Assembly (NCBI RefSeq): GCF_000374085.1
Contig: NZ_KB893444.1
Location: forward strand, 32,228-96,227
Length of the DNA stretch: 64,000 bases
Direction of reading: 5' to 3'
Origin: Spirosoma spitsbergense DSM 19989
GTDB lineage: Bacteria > Bacteroidota > Bacteroidia > Cytophagales > Spirosomataceae
Of the stretch, positions 35,487 through 44,072 are shown in pieces; position 1 is the first letter of the stretch; each line of letters opens with the position of its first letter. Made by a program: the position numbers and the translations under genes. The notes under the pieces were generated by a model. It was not told the origin of the DNA. It did no database searches and saw only the letters and a program-made list of their open reading frames with translations.

Positions 35487-36473
35487 ATGTTTTTAGAAAA
35501 GATCAAATCCGGAGAATCCGGCGTATTGCTTTACGGCATCACCCCACCTAAAGCCGGTACCACCCCCGAACGTGTTGCCGAAATTGCCCAAAAAACAATA
35601 GAGCGGCTGGCAACCCTGGATATCGATGCCCTCGTTGTGTATGATGTGCAGGACGAGTCGGCCCGGACATCCGAAGAGAGGCCCTTCCCCTTTATCAATG
35701 CGCTGGATCCCCTTGCGTTTGCGGCTGGCTACCTGGACACGTTGCGCGTTCCGAAAATCATCTATCGGCCGGCCGGTAAATTTTCGGCCGCCGAGCTGAC
35801 CGACTGGCTGGATGAACTGCACGAACACCAGTTTCACCCCGTTTTTGTGGGCGTACCGGCCCCCGATTACCCGGTAAAAACCAGCCTCCCGGAAGCCTAC
35901 CAGCTCTGGAGCCGACACCAGGACACCTCCGTTGTGGGTGCGGTAACCATCCCGGAACGGCATAACGTGCTGAAGGATGAGGATGTCCGGATACTGGATA
36001 AGATGAACAGTGGGGTGTCGTACTTTATTTCCCAGTGCGTTTTCAATCTGGACTACGCGAAGCAGGTCATCGAAGACCTGGCCATCCGTTGTACCAGACA
36101 GCAGGTAAAGCCACCAACCATCATTTTCACAATTACCGCCTGCGGATCAGCCAAAACGCTCCAGTTCATGGAATGGCTGGGTATTCACGTCCCGGATGAA
36201 TTGAAAGAAGACCTGAAAAAGTCAGAAGACATTCTTGAAAAATCGGTCCAGATATGCCTCGACATTGCCTCCGAGCTGACCACCTACTGCCTGGAGCATT
36301 CAATTCCCTTTGGCTTTAACATTGAAAGCGTAGCTATTCGTAAAGCCGAGATCGAAGCATCTATTTATATAGCGAATGGGATCGGGCAGATGCTGACCGA
36401 TAAAGGGGTAAGGAGGTCGCCGGCAGAAATCAATCGGGAAGTTACCGGACTGGGTATGAATCCATCCGAATAG
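35487..36473 (+). CDS. Methylenetetrahydrofolate reductase-like flavoprotein
   Basis: 328 residues with an MTHFR-type TIM barrel: LLYGITPPKAGTTPERVAEI at the N-terminus in place of the usual E-x-x-P-P-K, VVYDVQDESARTSEERPFPF, GVSYFISQCVFNLDYAKQVI (the MTHFR 'F-x-Q-x-x-F' segment) and IIFTITACGS. Canonical MetF reduces methylene-THF for methionine synthesis. Several marks differ from E. coli MetF (for example ACGS in place of the usual substrate loop), so this may be a specialised paralogue. It is a single gene with its own terminator at 36498-36532. Confidence 0.7.
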   Translation: MFLEKIKSGESGVLLYGITPPKAGTTPERVAEIAQKTIERLATLDIDALVVYDVQDESARTSEERPFPFINALDPLAFAAGYLDTLRVPKIIYRPAGKFSAAELTDWLDELHEHQFHPVFVGVPAPDYPVKTSLPEAYQLWSRHQDTSVVGAVTIPERHNVLKDEDVRILDKMNSGVSYFISQCVFNLDYAKQVIEDLAIRCTRQQVKPPTIIFTITACGSAKTLQFMEWLGIHVPDELKEDLKKSEDILEKSVQICLDIASELTTYCLEHSIPFGFNIESVAIRKAEIEASIYIANGIGQMLTDKGVRRSPAEINREVTGLGMNPSE

Positions 36474-36497
36474 ACCCGATACGCCAGCGTAGCAATA

Positions 36498-36532
36498 GAA
36501 AAGCCGTGTTCCCTGGTGGAACACGGCTTTTC
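36498..36532 (+). terminator. Terminator after MTHFR-like gene
   Basis: Perfect 15-bp arms GAAAAGCCGTGTTCC (36498-36512) and GGAACACGGCTTTTC (36518-36532), with loop CTGGT. The stem ends in a TTTT run on the + strand. Confidence 0.85.
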
Positions 36533-36756
36533 GGTATAGACTGAACCAGGAAAGAACGACCATTATTCCCTACTCAGAAACGCGATCCTGTAATTCGTTG
36601 ACAGGCCCCGCCTGTTCTGCCAGCAGCCTGACTCCCGCAGCCTGTGTCAAAAATTATAATGGCTTGTCAAACACGTTGCCCTGCGTTGCCTAAAGTGGAG
36701 AGCAACAGGCAAAACTGCCTTTTTTCATAGCGGGACTCCGCGCGTTTTGGTTGGCA

Positions 36757-39756
36757 CTACTTCATTTTGCTCTTCAGGTTTGCCCAATCCTGTACGGTTT
36801 TTTTGAGGGTAATTTGCGCCTGACTTACGGCGGTTACAGCCTGGGTAGTAGCGGGCATATCAGTATCCTGCAACACGCCAAACAAGCTATTGAACGTCCG
36901 ATTCTGGCCGGCCAGATTCGTCTGCGCAGCGGCCAGGGCTTTTTTCTGCTGGTCGGTTTTGGCCTGTTCTGCCATCTTCTGTGCTTCCTGTTGCATGAGC
37001 AACACCTGTTTCCGGCCTTCGTACACCGCCAGCGACAGGTCGTGCTGCTGCTTCAGGGCGGCTGTACTGGTTTTTACCCGTGGGTCCATCGTAATTACCA
37101 GCGGCTGGGTGTAGGTTTTCCCGTTCACACTCAGTTTTGCCGTGTAGGTTCCCGGCATCACCCAGGGCGACGTTGGGTCGGGGGCGGTTTGGTGGTAGGT
37201 GGCGGCAATAGGATACGCCGGGGGCAGGTCCAGTGGCGGGTAGTGCATATCCCACATAAATCGGTGCGCTCCGGTATCGCCCGACAGAATCTGCTGCGGA
37301 CGAATCCAGTAAGCGGGCAGGTTCACATCCGGGATATCGTAGGGTTTCTCATCGCTGCTGTACCGGCGCACCAGTTTACCGGCGGCATCCGTAATTTCCA
37401 GCGTAACGGGTTTGTCGGCTTTATCGGATAGGTAGTAGTTGATGACGGCCCCATCGGGTGGGTTTTGTCCGGCGGGTTCTTCCGGGGGAAGTGGCGTGTC
37501 GGGGTTCATATTCCAGCGAACTCGGTAAGCGCGTTGTGGTTTAAAGAGCACCGTTCCAGCGTTTGCCATGTCGGGCGTAGCCTGACGCAGGGGCGTGATA
37601 TCGTCCAGAATCCAGAACGACCGGCCGTGGGTACCCACCACAACATCATCGTCTTTGATGACCAAATCCCGGATGGAGGTAGCGGGCATATTCAACCGGA
37701 TCGACTGCCAGTGGTCACCCTCATCGAATGAAACGTACACGGCGGTTTCGGAACCGGCAAACAGCAGTCCCTTCCGAATTGGGTCTTCGCGCACGGTGTT
37801 GATTGGGTCATTGTCGGGCAGGCCGGTTACGATTTCCTGCCAGGTTTTGCCACCGTCGTGGGTGCGGTAGATGTGGGGTTTCAGGTCGTCGCAACGGATG
37901 CGGTTCACAGCGGCATACACGGTATTGACGTCAAAGTGGCTGGCGTCCAGTTGAGAAACTTTACTCCACGAACCTACGCCCGCCGGGGTGACGTTTTTCC
38001 AGGCTTTACCCCCATCGCGCGTTACCTGAATATAGCCATCATCCGTACCCGCCCAGAGGGTGTTGATGTCTTTGGGCGACGGGGCAATGGTGTAAATGAC
38101 GCCACGGCGGGGCATCGTTTTCATGGCCTCGGTGCGGTACACGCCCACGCTTTCGGGAATGTCGGGATAGGTTTCGCGGGTGAGGTCGGGGCTGATGACC
38201 TGCCAGGAGTTACCGCCGTTCTGGGTTTTAAACAGCACATTACCCGCAAAATAGAGCGTTTTGGGGTCGATGGGCGAAAACAGCACCGGGGCCGTTCGCA
38301 CAAAGCGGTACTTGCCACTTCGTACGGCTTCGGGCGCGATGTTCTGAATCTGCCCGGTCCGCTTGTCAAACTTCGAGACCTTGCCGCCGTAAATGATGTT
38401 CGGGTCCAGCGGGTCGGCGGCTACGTAGCCGTATTCTTCCACGCCCACCGGATGCCACTCGCGGAACGTGACCTGCCCATCGTTTCCCCGACTGGCAATC
38501 CCCACCGAGCCACTTTCCTGCTGTCCGCCCAGTACATTATAGGGAAAACTGTTGTCGGTGCTGACATGATAAAACTGGGCTGTGGGCTGATTGTACCACG
38601 AACTGAACGTTTGCCCGCCGTTGACGGTGATGATAGCGCCCTGATCGCCCGCCAGCAATATGGTATTCGGCTCGTTGGGATTAATCCAGAGCCGGTGGTA
38701 ATCGTCGCCACCGGGTGCGCCCCGGAAGTCATTCCAAGTCTTCCCCCCGTCCGTCGATTTCCAGGCGGCTACGTCGGCAATAAATACAACGTCGGGATTG
38801 GTCGGATGCACTTTCACCTCGGCAAAGTCGCTGCCCCTACCCCACAGCCGATGATCGTCGCTGAAGCGCGTCCAGGTAACACCGGCATCATTGGAGCGGT
38901 ATACCCCGCCCAGCTCCGGCGCATCGACCGTTGCATAGAGCCGATTCGGGTCGCTGGGGGCGATGCAGAAACCGATGCGGCCCAGCCCCTGCGCTACGGT
39001 GGGCAGTCCGTTGGTGAGTTTTTGCCAGGAGGTACCGCCATCAGTCGATTTGTACAGGCCACTTTCGGGCCCCTGCCACTCGCCGTTTTCCCACGGTCCC
39101 TGCCGGGCAGCCCACAGGTCAGCGTACACGACGTTCGGATTCTTTGGGTCGATGGTTACCTGCACAGCTCCCGTATTCTCATCTTTATACAGAACCCGGT
39201 CCCAGGTTTTACCTCCGTCGGTGGTACGGTAAACGCCCCGCTCGGTATTAGGGCCGTAGGGATGACCCAGTACGGCGGCAAAAACGCGGTTTTCATTGCT
39301 GGGATCCACGCTGATATTCCCAATCTGCTGGCCATCTTTCAGTCCCAGAAACGTCCAGGTTGTACCGGCGTCGGTGGATTTGTACATCCCCGTCCCAACC
39401 GATAAATCCGGGCGTTGCAGCCCTTCGCCACTGGCCACGTAAATAACGCTGGGATTCGACGGGGCCACGGCGACATCACCAATGGAGCCGGTGGGCTGGT
39501 CGTCGAATATCGGAGACCAGGTGCGGCCATAGTCCGTCGTTTTCCAGACACCCCCGTTATTGACACCGATGTAAAACACATTGGGCTGCTGCGGTACACC
39601 CACCGCGCCTACGGTTCGCCCACCCCGGTGCGGCCCGATCATTCGCCATTTCATGGCATTGAATAGCTCAGGAGCTACCGATTGTGCCTGAACGCTGGCC
39701 AGCGATAGGAAAAAGACGAGCGTGGCAAACAGTCGCCTTACTGTAGAAAAGTCCAT
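36757..39756 (-). CDS. Secreted BNR/VPS10-type repeat protein
   Basis: A 999-residue exported protein. Signal peptide to about VQAQS (residue 26), then repeated Asp-box blades (KTTDYGRTWSPI, KSTDAGTTWTFL, RTTDGGKTWDRV, KSTDGGTSWQKL, RSNDAGVTWTRF) forming a sialidase/sortilin-like beta-propeller through ~700. A C-terminal part with FnIII-like beta segments (YTAKLSVNGKTYTQPLVITM) and a helical end follow. Proteins of this kind are widespread in Bacteroidota and often called glycosyl hydrolases, but I see no catalytic residues. Function unknown. The neighbour downstream is the beta-lactamase; that gene lies upstream on the minus strand, 54 bp away. Confidence 0.88.
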   Translation of the reverse strand: MDFSTVRRLFATLVFFLSLASVQAQSVAPELFNAMKWRMIGPHRGGRTVGAVGVPQQPNVFYIGVNNGGVWKTTDYGRTWSPIFDDQPTGSIGDVAVAPSNPSVIYVASGEGLQRPDLSVGTGMYKSTDAGTTWTFLGLKDGQQIGNISVDPSNENRVFAAVLGHPYGPNTERGVYRTTDGGKTWDRVLYKDENTGAVQVTIDPKNPNVVYADLWAARQGPWENGEWQGPESGLYKSTDGGTSWQKLTNGLPTVAQGLGRIGFCIAPSDPNRLYATVDAPELGGVYRSNDAGVTWTRFSDDHRLWGRGSDFAEVKVHPTNPDVVFIADVAAWKSTDGGKTWNDFRGAPGGDDYHRLWINPNEPNTILLAGDQGAIITVNGGQTFSSWYNQPTAQFYHVSTDNSFPYNVLGGQQESGSVGIASRGNDGQVTFREWHPVGVEEYGYVAADPLDPNIIYGGKVSKFDKRTGQIQNIAPEAVRSGKYRFVRTAPVLFSPIDPKTLYFAGNVLFKTQNGGNSWQVISPDLTRETYPDIPESVGVYRTEAMKTMPRRGVIYTIAPSPKDINTLWAGTDDGYIQVTRDGGKAWKNVTPAGVGSWSKVSQLDASHFDVNTVYAAVNRIRCDDLKPHIYRTHDGGKTWQEIVTGLPDNDPINTVREDPIRKGLLFAGSETAVYVSFDEGDHWQSIRLNMPATSIRDLVIKDDDVVVGTHGRSFWILDDITPLRQATPDMANAGTVLFKPQRAYRVRWNMNPDTPLPPEEPAGQNPPDGAVINYYLSDKADKPVTLEITDAAGKLVRRYSSDEKPYDIPDVNLPAYWIRPQQILSGDTGAHRFMWDMHYPPLDLPPAYPIAATYHQTAPDPTSPWVMPGTYTAKLSVNGKTYTQPLVITMDPRVKTSTAALKQQHDLSLAVYEGRKQVLLMQQEAQKMAEQAKTDQQKKALAAAQTNLAGQNRTFNSLFGVLQDTDMPATTQAVTAVSQAQITLKKTVQDWANLKSKMK

Positions 39757-39810
39757 GATGGTGGTTTGGGTTGATTGAGAGGCTGGCCGAAGGTACTATT
39801 TCCTGACTGA

Positions 39811-40602
39811 TTACATACTGTTTAGTTGCCGCAGAATATCCTTCGTAATGGATTTGCGGCAGGCGGCAAAGGCTGGATTGATTGTCTTTCGATTTTTGCT
39901 GAGTCGGGTGGCAAAAAAGCAGGGGACTCCCTGTTTCTCGACGTAACCAACCCACCAGCCAATATCAACGCCACCATCCCGTGTCCAGCCCGTTTTAGCG
40001 CGAATGACATAGTTCTCAGTGGTTTCAGTAATCATCAATCGTTTGACGATGGTCCTGTTTCGATCAGAAAAAGGCAGTTTCCCGTCGTACAGGGCTTTCA
40101 AAAAGGCAACCTGATTTTGGGGAGAAATAGCAAACGGGCCAAAGTTCCAGAAATCAACCCCTTTTTCGGAAAGATTCACGTTCCCGTACCGGCACTGCGT
40201 TAAGTAGTACCGGTAGCGGTCACGCCCGATTTTCTTCGCCAACTCGATGTACACCCACCCTGCCGACTGCTCGAATGCTTCTTTAACCGTCATGTCGTGG
40301 TAAATCTCCGGGCGGTACCCGTACAAGACAGTATCGACCTCCCCTACCCACTTCACCACGTCGTTTTCATCCCGGATAACTCCGGTTTCCAGCGCAATCA
40401 ATGAGTTTATAATCTTGAACGTAGATGCCGGAAGCGTTGCCTTCTGACTATCGAGCGAGTCGCTGTACAACCATTTCTTCTGTCCGTAATCGTAAACGGT
40501 TACGCTGCCCCCAATCTTACATTCCCGAAATGGCGTCTGCCAGTCAACCTGACTGACAGCGACGAGGGGCAGCAGGAGCATAATAAACAACAGTTGTTTC
40601 AT
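39811..40602 (-). CDS. Class D (OXA-type) beta-lactamase
   Basis: A 263-residue exported serine beta-lactamase. Signal peptide MKQLLFIMLLLPLVAVSQ, active-site S60-T-F-K63 (the lysine that becomes carboxylated), Y139-G-N141, the FWNFGPFAIS tryptophan that shields the lysine, and K203-T-G205. The second motif, usually S-x-V, reads S113-A-G here. Length and motif spacing fit class D. Whether the enzyme hydrolyses clinical beta-lactams cannot be told from sequence. It is a chromosomal gene with no mobile-element marks nearby, so probably intrinsic. Confidence 0.9.
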   Translation of the reverse strand: MKQLLFIMLLLPLVAVSQVDWQTPFRECKIGGSVTVYDYGQKKWLYSDSLDSQKATLPASTFKIINSLIALETGVIRDENDVVKWVGEVDTVLYGYRPEIYHDMTVKEAFEQSAGWVYIELAKKIGRDRYRYYLTQCRYGNVNLSEKGVDFWNFGPFAISPQNQVAFLKALYDGKLPFSDRNRTIVKRLMITETTENYVIRAKTGWTRDGGVDIGWWVGYVEKQGVPCFFATRLSKNRKTINPAFAACRKSITKDILRQLNSM

Positions 40603-40635
40603 ATCAACATTCCCCTTCGTTTACCAGCCTATCCG

Positions 40636-42000
40636 CTACACCGCATCGGATAAACTGGTGAACGTGAAATCCCGGGCTTTTACCGGTGGAATCAGATTCC
40701 CATTGACCCGTACTGATGCCCCCAGGGCTTCCACGTTATTCAACACGATAACCGCACTTTCATTGAAGCGGAAGTTCTTGATCGGAAACTTAATCTGGCC
40801 GTTTTCAATGTAGAACGTGCCATCGCGGGTTAAGCCCGTTTGCAGCAGCGTTTTCGGATCGACCATTCGAACGTACCAGAGCCGGGTAACCAAAATGCCT
40901 TTATCCGTGCTTCTAATCAGATCAGCCAGCGATTGGTCTCCCCCCGCCATAATAAACCCAGTGGGTGGGGGTGTTGCCTTTACCCCTTTTTTATCGGCCC
41001 AAAAGCGGGTATAGATCATGTTTTTCACCACACCATTCTCGAACCAGGTTACTTTCTCCTGTGGACGACCGTCGCCAACACCATTCCCACCCAGAAATGA
41101 GCCAGTACGATTGCGGCCTTCGCCAGCGAAGGGTTCGCTGGGGGCTTCCAGATTCATGGGGTCAGAGTAGATAGTTACCCGCTCATCAATGAGTTTTTCG
41201 CCTAATCGGGTGCCCCCCCCCTTTCTGCTCAGAAAGCTCCGCCCTTCGTCGGCCAGCCGAGTGTCCATGCCCGACATCATGCTCTGCAATAATGTCCCCA
41301 TGGCGGTAGGCTCCAGAATGACCGTGTACTTGCCGGGCTCCAGGGCGCGGGCGTTGACCGAAGCCATGGCTTTTTGCATGGCTACCCCCGTTACAGTCCG
41401 GGCTTTTAGTTTTGCTATATCATTGAAATCCCGGTTGATGTAGCCCGAGCCAGTTCCATCTGCCGTTCTAACCGTAACGGAGAAATCGACCGAAGTGGAT
41501 TTATTGTAGCCGAACAGACCTTTGCTGTTGGCGATGGCCGAAAAACCGGTTGAATCCTGCAAAAAACCGGCTGCGCTCAGGTTCTTTTGCTCGCAGGCAT
41601 CTACACTATCGAAAGCAACCTGAGCCCGGTATTCAGCGTCCATCTTCGCCGTATTTTCGGAGTACATCGGCGTTTCGAGGTACTGTTGCGGCCCCAGCAT
41701 GGGCATGTACTCGGAATTCTCCGGGGCTAGTCGGGCAATTTCTTCGGCTCGCCGTACGGTTCGTTCAATGGAGCGGTCATCGAACTCATTGATCGTTGCC
41801 GAACCGGCCCGCTTACCGATACCGGCGGTAATCAGCAGCGACATATTGTCGGCTTCGCCACCGGAGGAAACGCTGTTGAGCGCGTACCGGATATTGCTGG
41901 TTCGGCCTCCGCTCAGACTAACACTCATTTCATCGGCTTTGGAGAAAGACAGTGTTTTATCCAGAATCTTCTTCGCTTCTTCTTTGGATATAATAGCCAT
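40636..42000 (-). CDS. TldE/PmbA-like subunit, module 1
   Basis: A 454-residue TldE-type protein: no HExxxH motif, no signal peptide, family blocks SAGFLQDSTGFSAIANSKGL in the N-terminal part and FRFNESAVIVLNNVEALG and the FTFTSLSDAV end shared by all four copies. In E. coli TldE forms an obligate heterodimer with the catalytic TldD and together they digest unfolded peptides such as the microcin B17 leader and CcdA. It follows tldD of module 1 by only 11 bp, the tightest pair of the array. An extended Gly/Asn-rich loop (SFLGGNGVGDGRP, ~305-318) replaces the shorter loop of modules 2 and 4. Confidence 0.9.
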   Translation of the reverse strand: MAIISKEEAKKILDKTLSFSKADEMSVSLSGGRTSNIRYALNSVSSGGEADNMSLLITAGIGKRAGSATINEFDDRSIERTVRRAEEIARLAPENSEYMPMLGPQQYLETPMYSENTAKMDAEYRAQVAFDSVDACEQKNLSAAGFLQDSTGFSAIANSKGLFGYNKSTSVDFSVTVRTADGTGSGYINRDFNDIAKLKARTVTGVAMQKAMASVNARALEPGKYTVILEPTAMGTLLQSMMSGMDTRLADEGRSFLSRKGGGTRLGEKLIDERVTIYSDPMNLEAPSEPFAGEGRNRTGSFLGGNGVGDGRPQEKVTWFENGVVKNMIYTRFWADKKGVKATPPPTGFIMAGGDQSLADLIRSTDKGILVTRLWYVRMVDPKTLLQTGLTRDGTFYIENGQIKFPIKNFRFNESAVIVLNNVEALGASVRVNGNLIPPVKARDFTFTSLSDAV

Positions 42001-42011
42001 GTTGATGAGGG

Positions 42012-43652
42012 TTAAATTTTCCGTCCGGTGTTGAGTACGTTTACGCCATTGAACCGGGCTGTTGAACTGCCGTGCGACACCGAATTGATTTGGGCGGGTT
42101 GTCCTTTGCCGTCAAAGAAAGTGCCCCCCAGGCGATAATCCCGTTCATCACACACTTTCACGCACGAATTCCAGAATTCCTGCGTATTGGATTGATAAGC
42201 CACATCCCGAAGCATACCCACAATTTCTCCGTCTTTGATTTCGTAGAATAACTGGCCGCCAAACTGGAAATTATACCGCTGCTGATCAATAGAATAGGAG
42301 CCGTCGCCAATGATGTAAATACCCTTTTTGACGTCCTTGATCATCTCATCGACAGTAAGCGGTTCTTTGCCCGGTGCCAGCGAGATATTCGCCATCCGCT
42401 GAAACTGAACCGTACTCCAGCTATCGGCATAGCAACACCCCTGCGACTCTGTTTCGCCCAGCATATGGACCTGATCGCGGATGGCCTGGTAATTGACCAG
42501 GATACCATCTTTAATAATATCCCACTTTTTGGTTTTCACCCCCTCGTCGTCCCAGCCGACATCGCCCAGCGAACCGGGCTGCGTTTTGTCGGCAAAGAAA
42601 TTAACCTCCTTACTACCATAATTGAAGTTTTTCGACTTCCACTTATCGATAGTCGCAAAGGAGGTACCGGCCAGGTTGGCTTCGTAACCCAGCACCCGGT
42701 CCAGTTCGGTGGCGTGCCCGACCGATTCGTGAATGGTCAGATAAATGTGCGACGGGTCCAGCACCAGGTCCCATTTGCCGGCTTCTACCGACTTCGCCTT
42801 TAGCTTCAGACGAGCCTGTCTGGCGGCTGCGGTGGCATCTTCCAGCATGTCGTACCCCTGATTGTAGCGGGTGGTAACGCCGGTTACGCGGTCGGGCGGG
42901 GCCGTTTGCAGGTAATCGTAACTTCGACCCATGGGGGCACTCAGCGAATCGCGGGTGGCGATCAGGCCACTCGACTTATCGACCGCTGTAGCGGTGAAGT
43001 TGGGCCAGATACGGTGAACATCCTGATCGATGTAGGAGCCATCGGTCGATGCGAAATACTTCTGTTCGTTGATCATGAACAGCACCGAATTGATGAAATC
43101 GGCCCCGTTGCTCATGGCCGCCCCGTTAACGGCCAATAACAGATCGGTTTTCTCCTTGACGGGTATCTCAAATGAATTTTTCTGCACCGACGTTTTCCAG
43201 GATACCTCGCCAAAACCTTTCTGGGGGGCAAGCTGAACAGGTTTTTTCATCAATCTGGAATGGGCTTTGGCAAAAGCGACTGCTTTTTCGGCGGTTCTGG
43301 CCACATCATCCTCGCTACTGGTATCGCCGATGGCGGCAAAACCCCAGCAGCCGTTGGCAATGACCCGCACCCCTATCCCGAACGACTCGGTAATGATGAT
43401 GTTCTGGACCTTATTCTCCCTAGTCATGACGTACTGGTTCAGATAGCGGCCAATCCTGATATCCGCGTACGTGGCCCCTTTAGCCGTGGCCGCCTGCAGA
43501 CCGGCATCGGCCAGTCGTTTCTTGACGACCACGTCCAGACCCGGCTCCAATAGTTCTTCAGCCATAATAGAACGACCGATAATCGGGATGGAGGGGAGCA
43601 ACATGGCACCAGCCCCAGCACCTGTCAATTGAATAAAATTTCGACGATCCAA
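42012..43652 (-). CDS. Tat-exported TldD-like metalloprotease, module 1
   Basis: 546 residues. Twin-arginine signal MDRRNFIQLTGAGAGAMLLP at the N-terminus, TldD substrate-binding N-domain (~35-200), zinc site H308-E-S-V-G-H313 in LTIHESVGHATELDRVLGYEA, and the third-ligand Cys in CVKVCDERDYRLGG followed by DGKGQPAQ near the end. These are the H-E-x-x-x-H and Cys ligands known for TldD. The start is TTG 43652: a good ribosome-binding site AGGAGG lies 8 bases upstream and no ATG is in frame before the signal. E. coli TldD is cytoplasmic and 481 residues. The extra length here is mostly the signal and C-terminal segment. Confidence 0.92.
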   Translation of the reverse strand: MDRRNFIQLTGAGAGAMLLPSIPIIGRSIMAEELLEPGLDVVVKKRLADAGLQAATAKGATYADIRIGRYLNQYVMTRENKVQNIIITESFGIGVRVIANGCWGFAAIGDTSSEDDVARTAEKAVAFAKAHSRLMKKPVQLAPQKGFGEVSWKTSVQKNSFEIPVKEKTDLLLAVNGAAMSNGADFINSVLFMINEQKYFASTDGSYIDQDVHRIWPNFTATAVDKSSGLIATRDSLSAPMGRSYDYLQTAPPDRVTGVTTRYNQGYDMLEDATAAARQARLKLKAKSVEAGKWDLVLDPSHIYLTIHESVGHATELDRVLGYEANLAGTSFATIDKWKSKNFNYGSKEVNFFADKTQPGSLGDVGWDDEGVKTKKWDIIKDGILVNYQAIRDQVHMLGETESQGCCYADSWSTVQFQRMANISLAPGKEPLTVDEMIKDVKKGIYIIGDGSYSIDQQRYNFQFGGQLFYEIKDGEIVGMLRDVAYQSNTQEFWNSCVKVCDERDYRLGGTFFDGKGQPAQINSVSHGSSTARFNGVNVLNTGRKI

Positions 43653-43660
43653 CGCGTTTT

Positions 43661-43666
43661 CCTCCT
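43661..43666 (-). promoter_or_regulatory. Shine-Dalgarno site supporting TTG start of tldD module 1
   Basis: AGGAGG on the minus strand, 8 bases before the TTG at 43652. Clear Shine-Dalgarno sites are rare in this genome, so this one fixes the start. Confidence 0.7.
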
Positions 43667-43855
43667 ATTGGGTTAAATGAAGTGGAATTGATTAATCAGT
43701 TTCAGGATATGGGAAGACCGCTGGCATGTATTGATTTTAAGGTTAATTTATAGAATTTAATTTTAACAATAAACATAAATTCAATTATTTGTTTTGATTT
43801 TGTTGTATAAAACAAATTATTATTCGTTTTTTTATAAATCAACAATTCATACTGA

Positions 43856-44014
43856 CTAGTGGTCATAAAACAGCTTTTCAAGGAGATGCTGGACAATCTC
43901 AAAATAGCGGATAAGCGCCAACAGGTAACGTTTCAGCCACTAAGCAATATCTTATCACTGGTCCCTTTTGATGCTCTTTCGAAATCGTCAATGCCTGTTC
44001 CGGCTGGAGTTTAG
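43856..44014 (+). pseudogene. Possible short gene remnant on the opposite strand
   Basis: Between modules 1 and 2 an open stretch without a good start reads IKQLFKEMLDNLKIADKRQQ then VTFQPLSNILSLVPFDALSK and ends at TAG 44012-44014. The VPFDAL ending loosely recalls the C-terminal strand of CHAT-type peptidases (lPFeaL). It is too short to be a gene and could be a decayed fragment or chance. The rest of 43653-44021 is AT-rich (43690-43860) with no other feature. Confidence 0.2.
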
Positions 44015-44021
44015 CTAGTAC

Positions 44022-44059
44022 AAAAAAGGCCATCAATCCGAACATTGATGGCCTTTTTT
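44022..44059 (-). terminator. Terminator after tldE of module 2
   Basis: Perfect arms AAAAAAGGCCATCAAT and ATTGATGGCCTTTTTT (44022-44037 and 44044-44059), with 6-base loop. On the minus strand a T-run follows. It separates modules 2-4 from module 1, which therefore needs its own promoter in 43667-44021. Confidence 0.9.
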
Positions 44060-44072
44060 TGTGTGAATCAAG

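Noticed and set aside
36757..39756. Sialidase activity for the BNR protein
   Set aside because: Asp-boxes are structural. No FRIP motif or arginine triad is visible.
43856..44014. CHAT-domain protein
   Set aside because: Only a six-residue resemblance (VPFDAL). Listed as a possible remnant, not as a family member.
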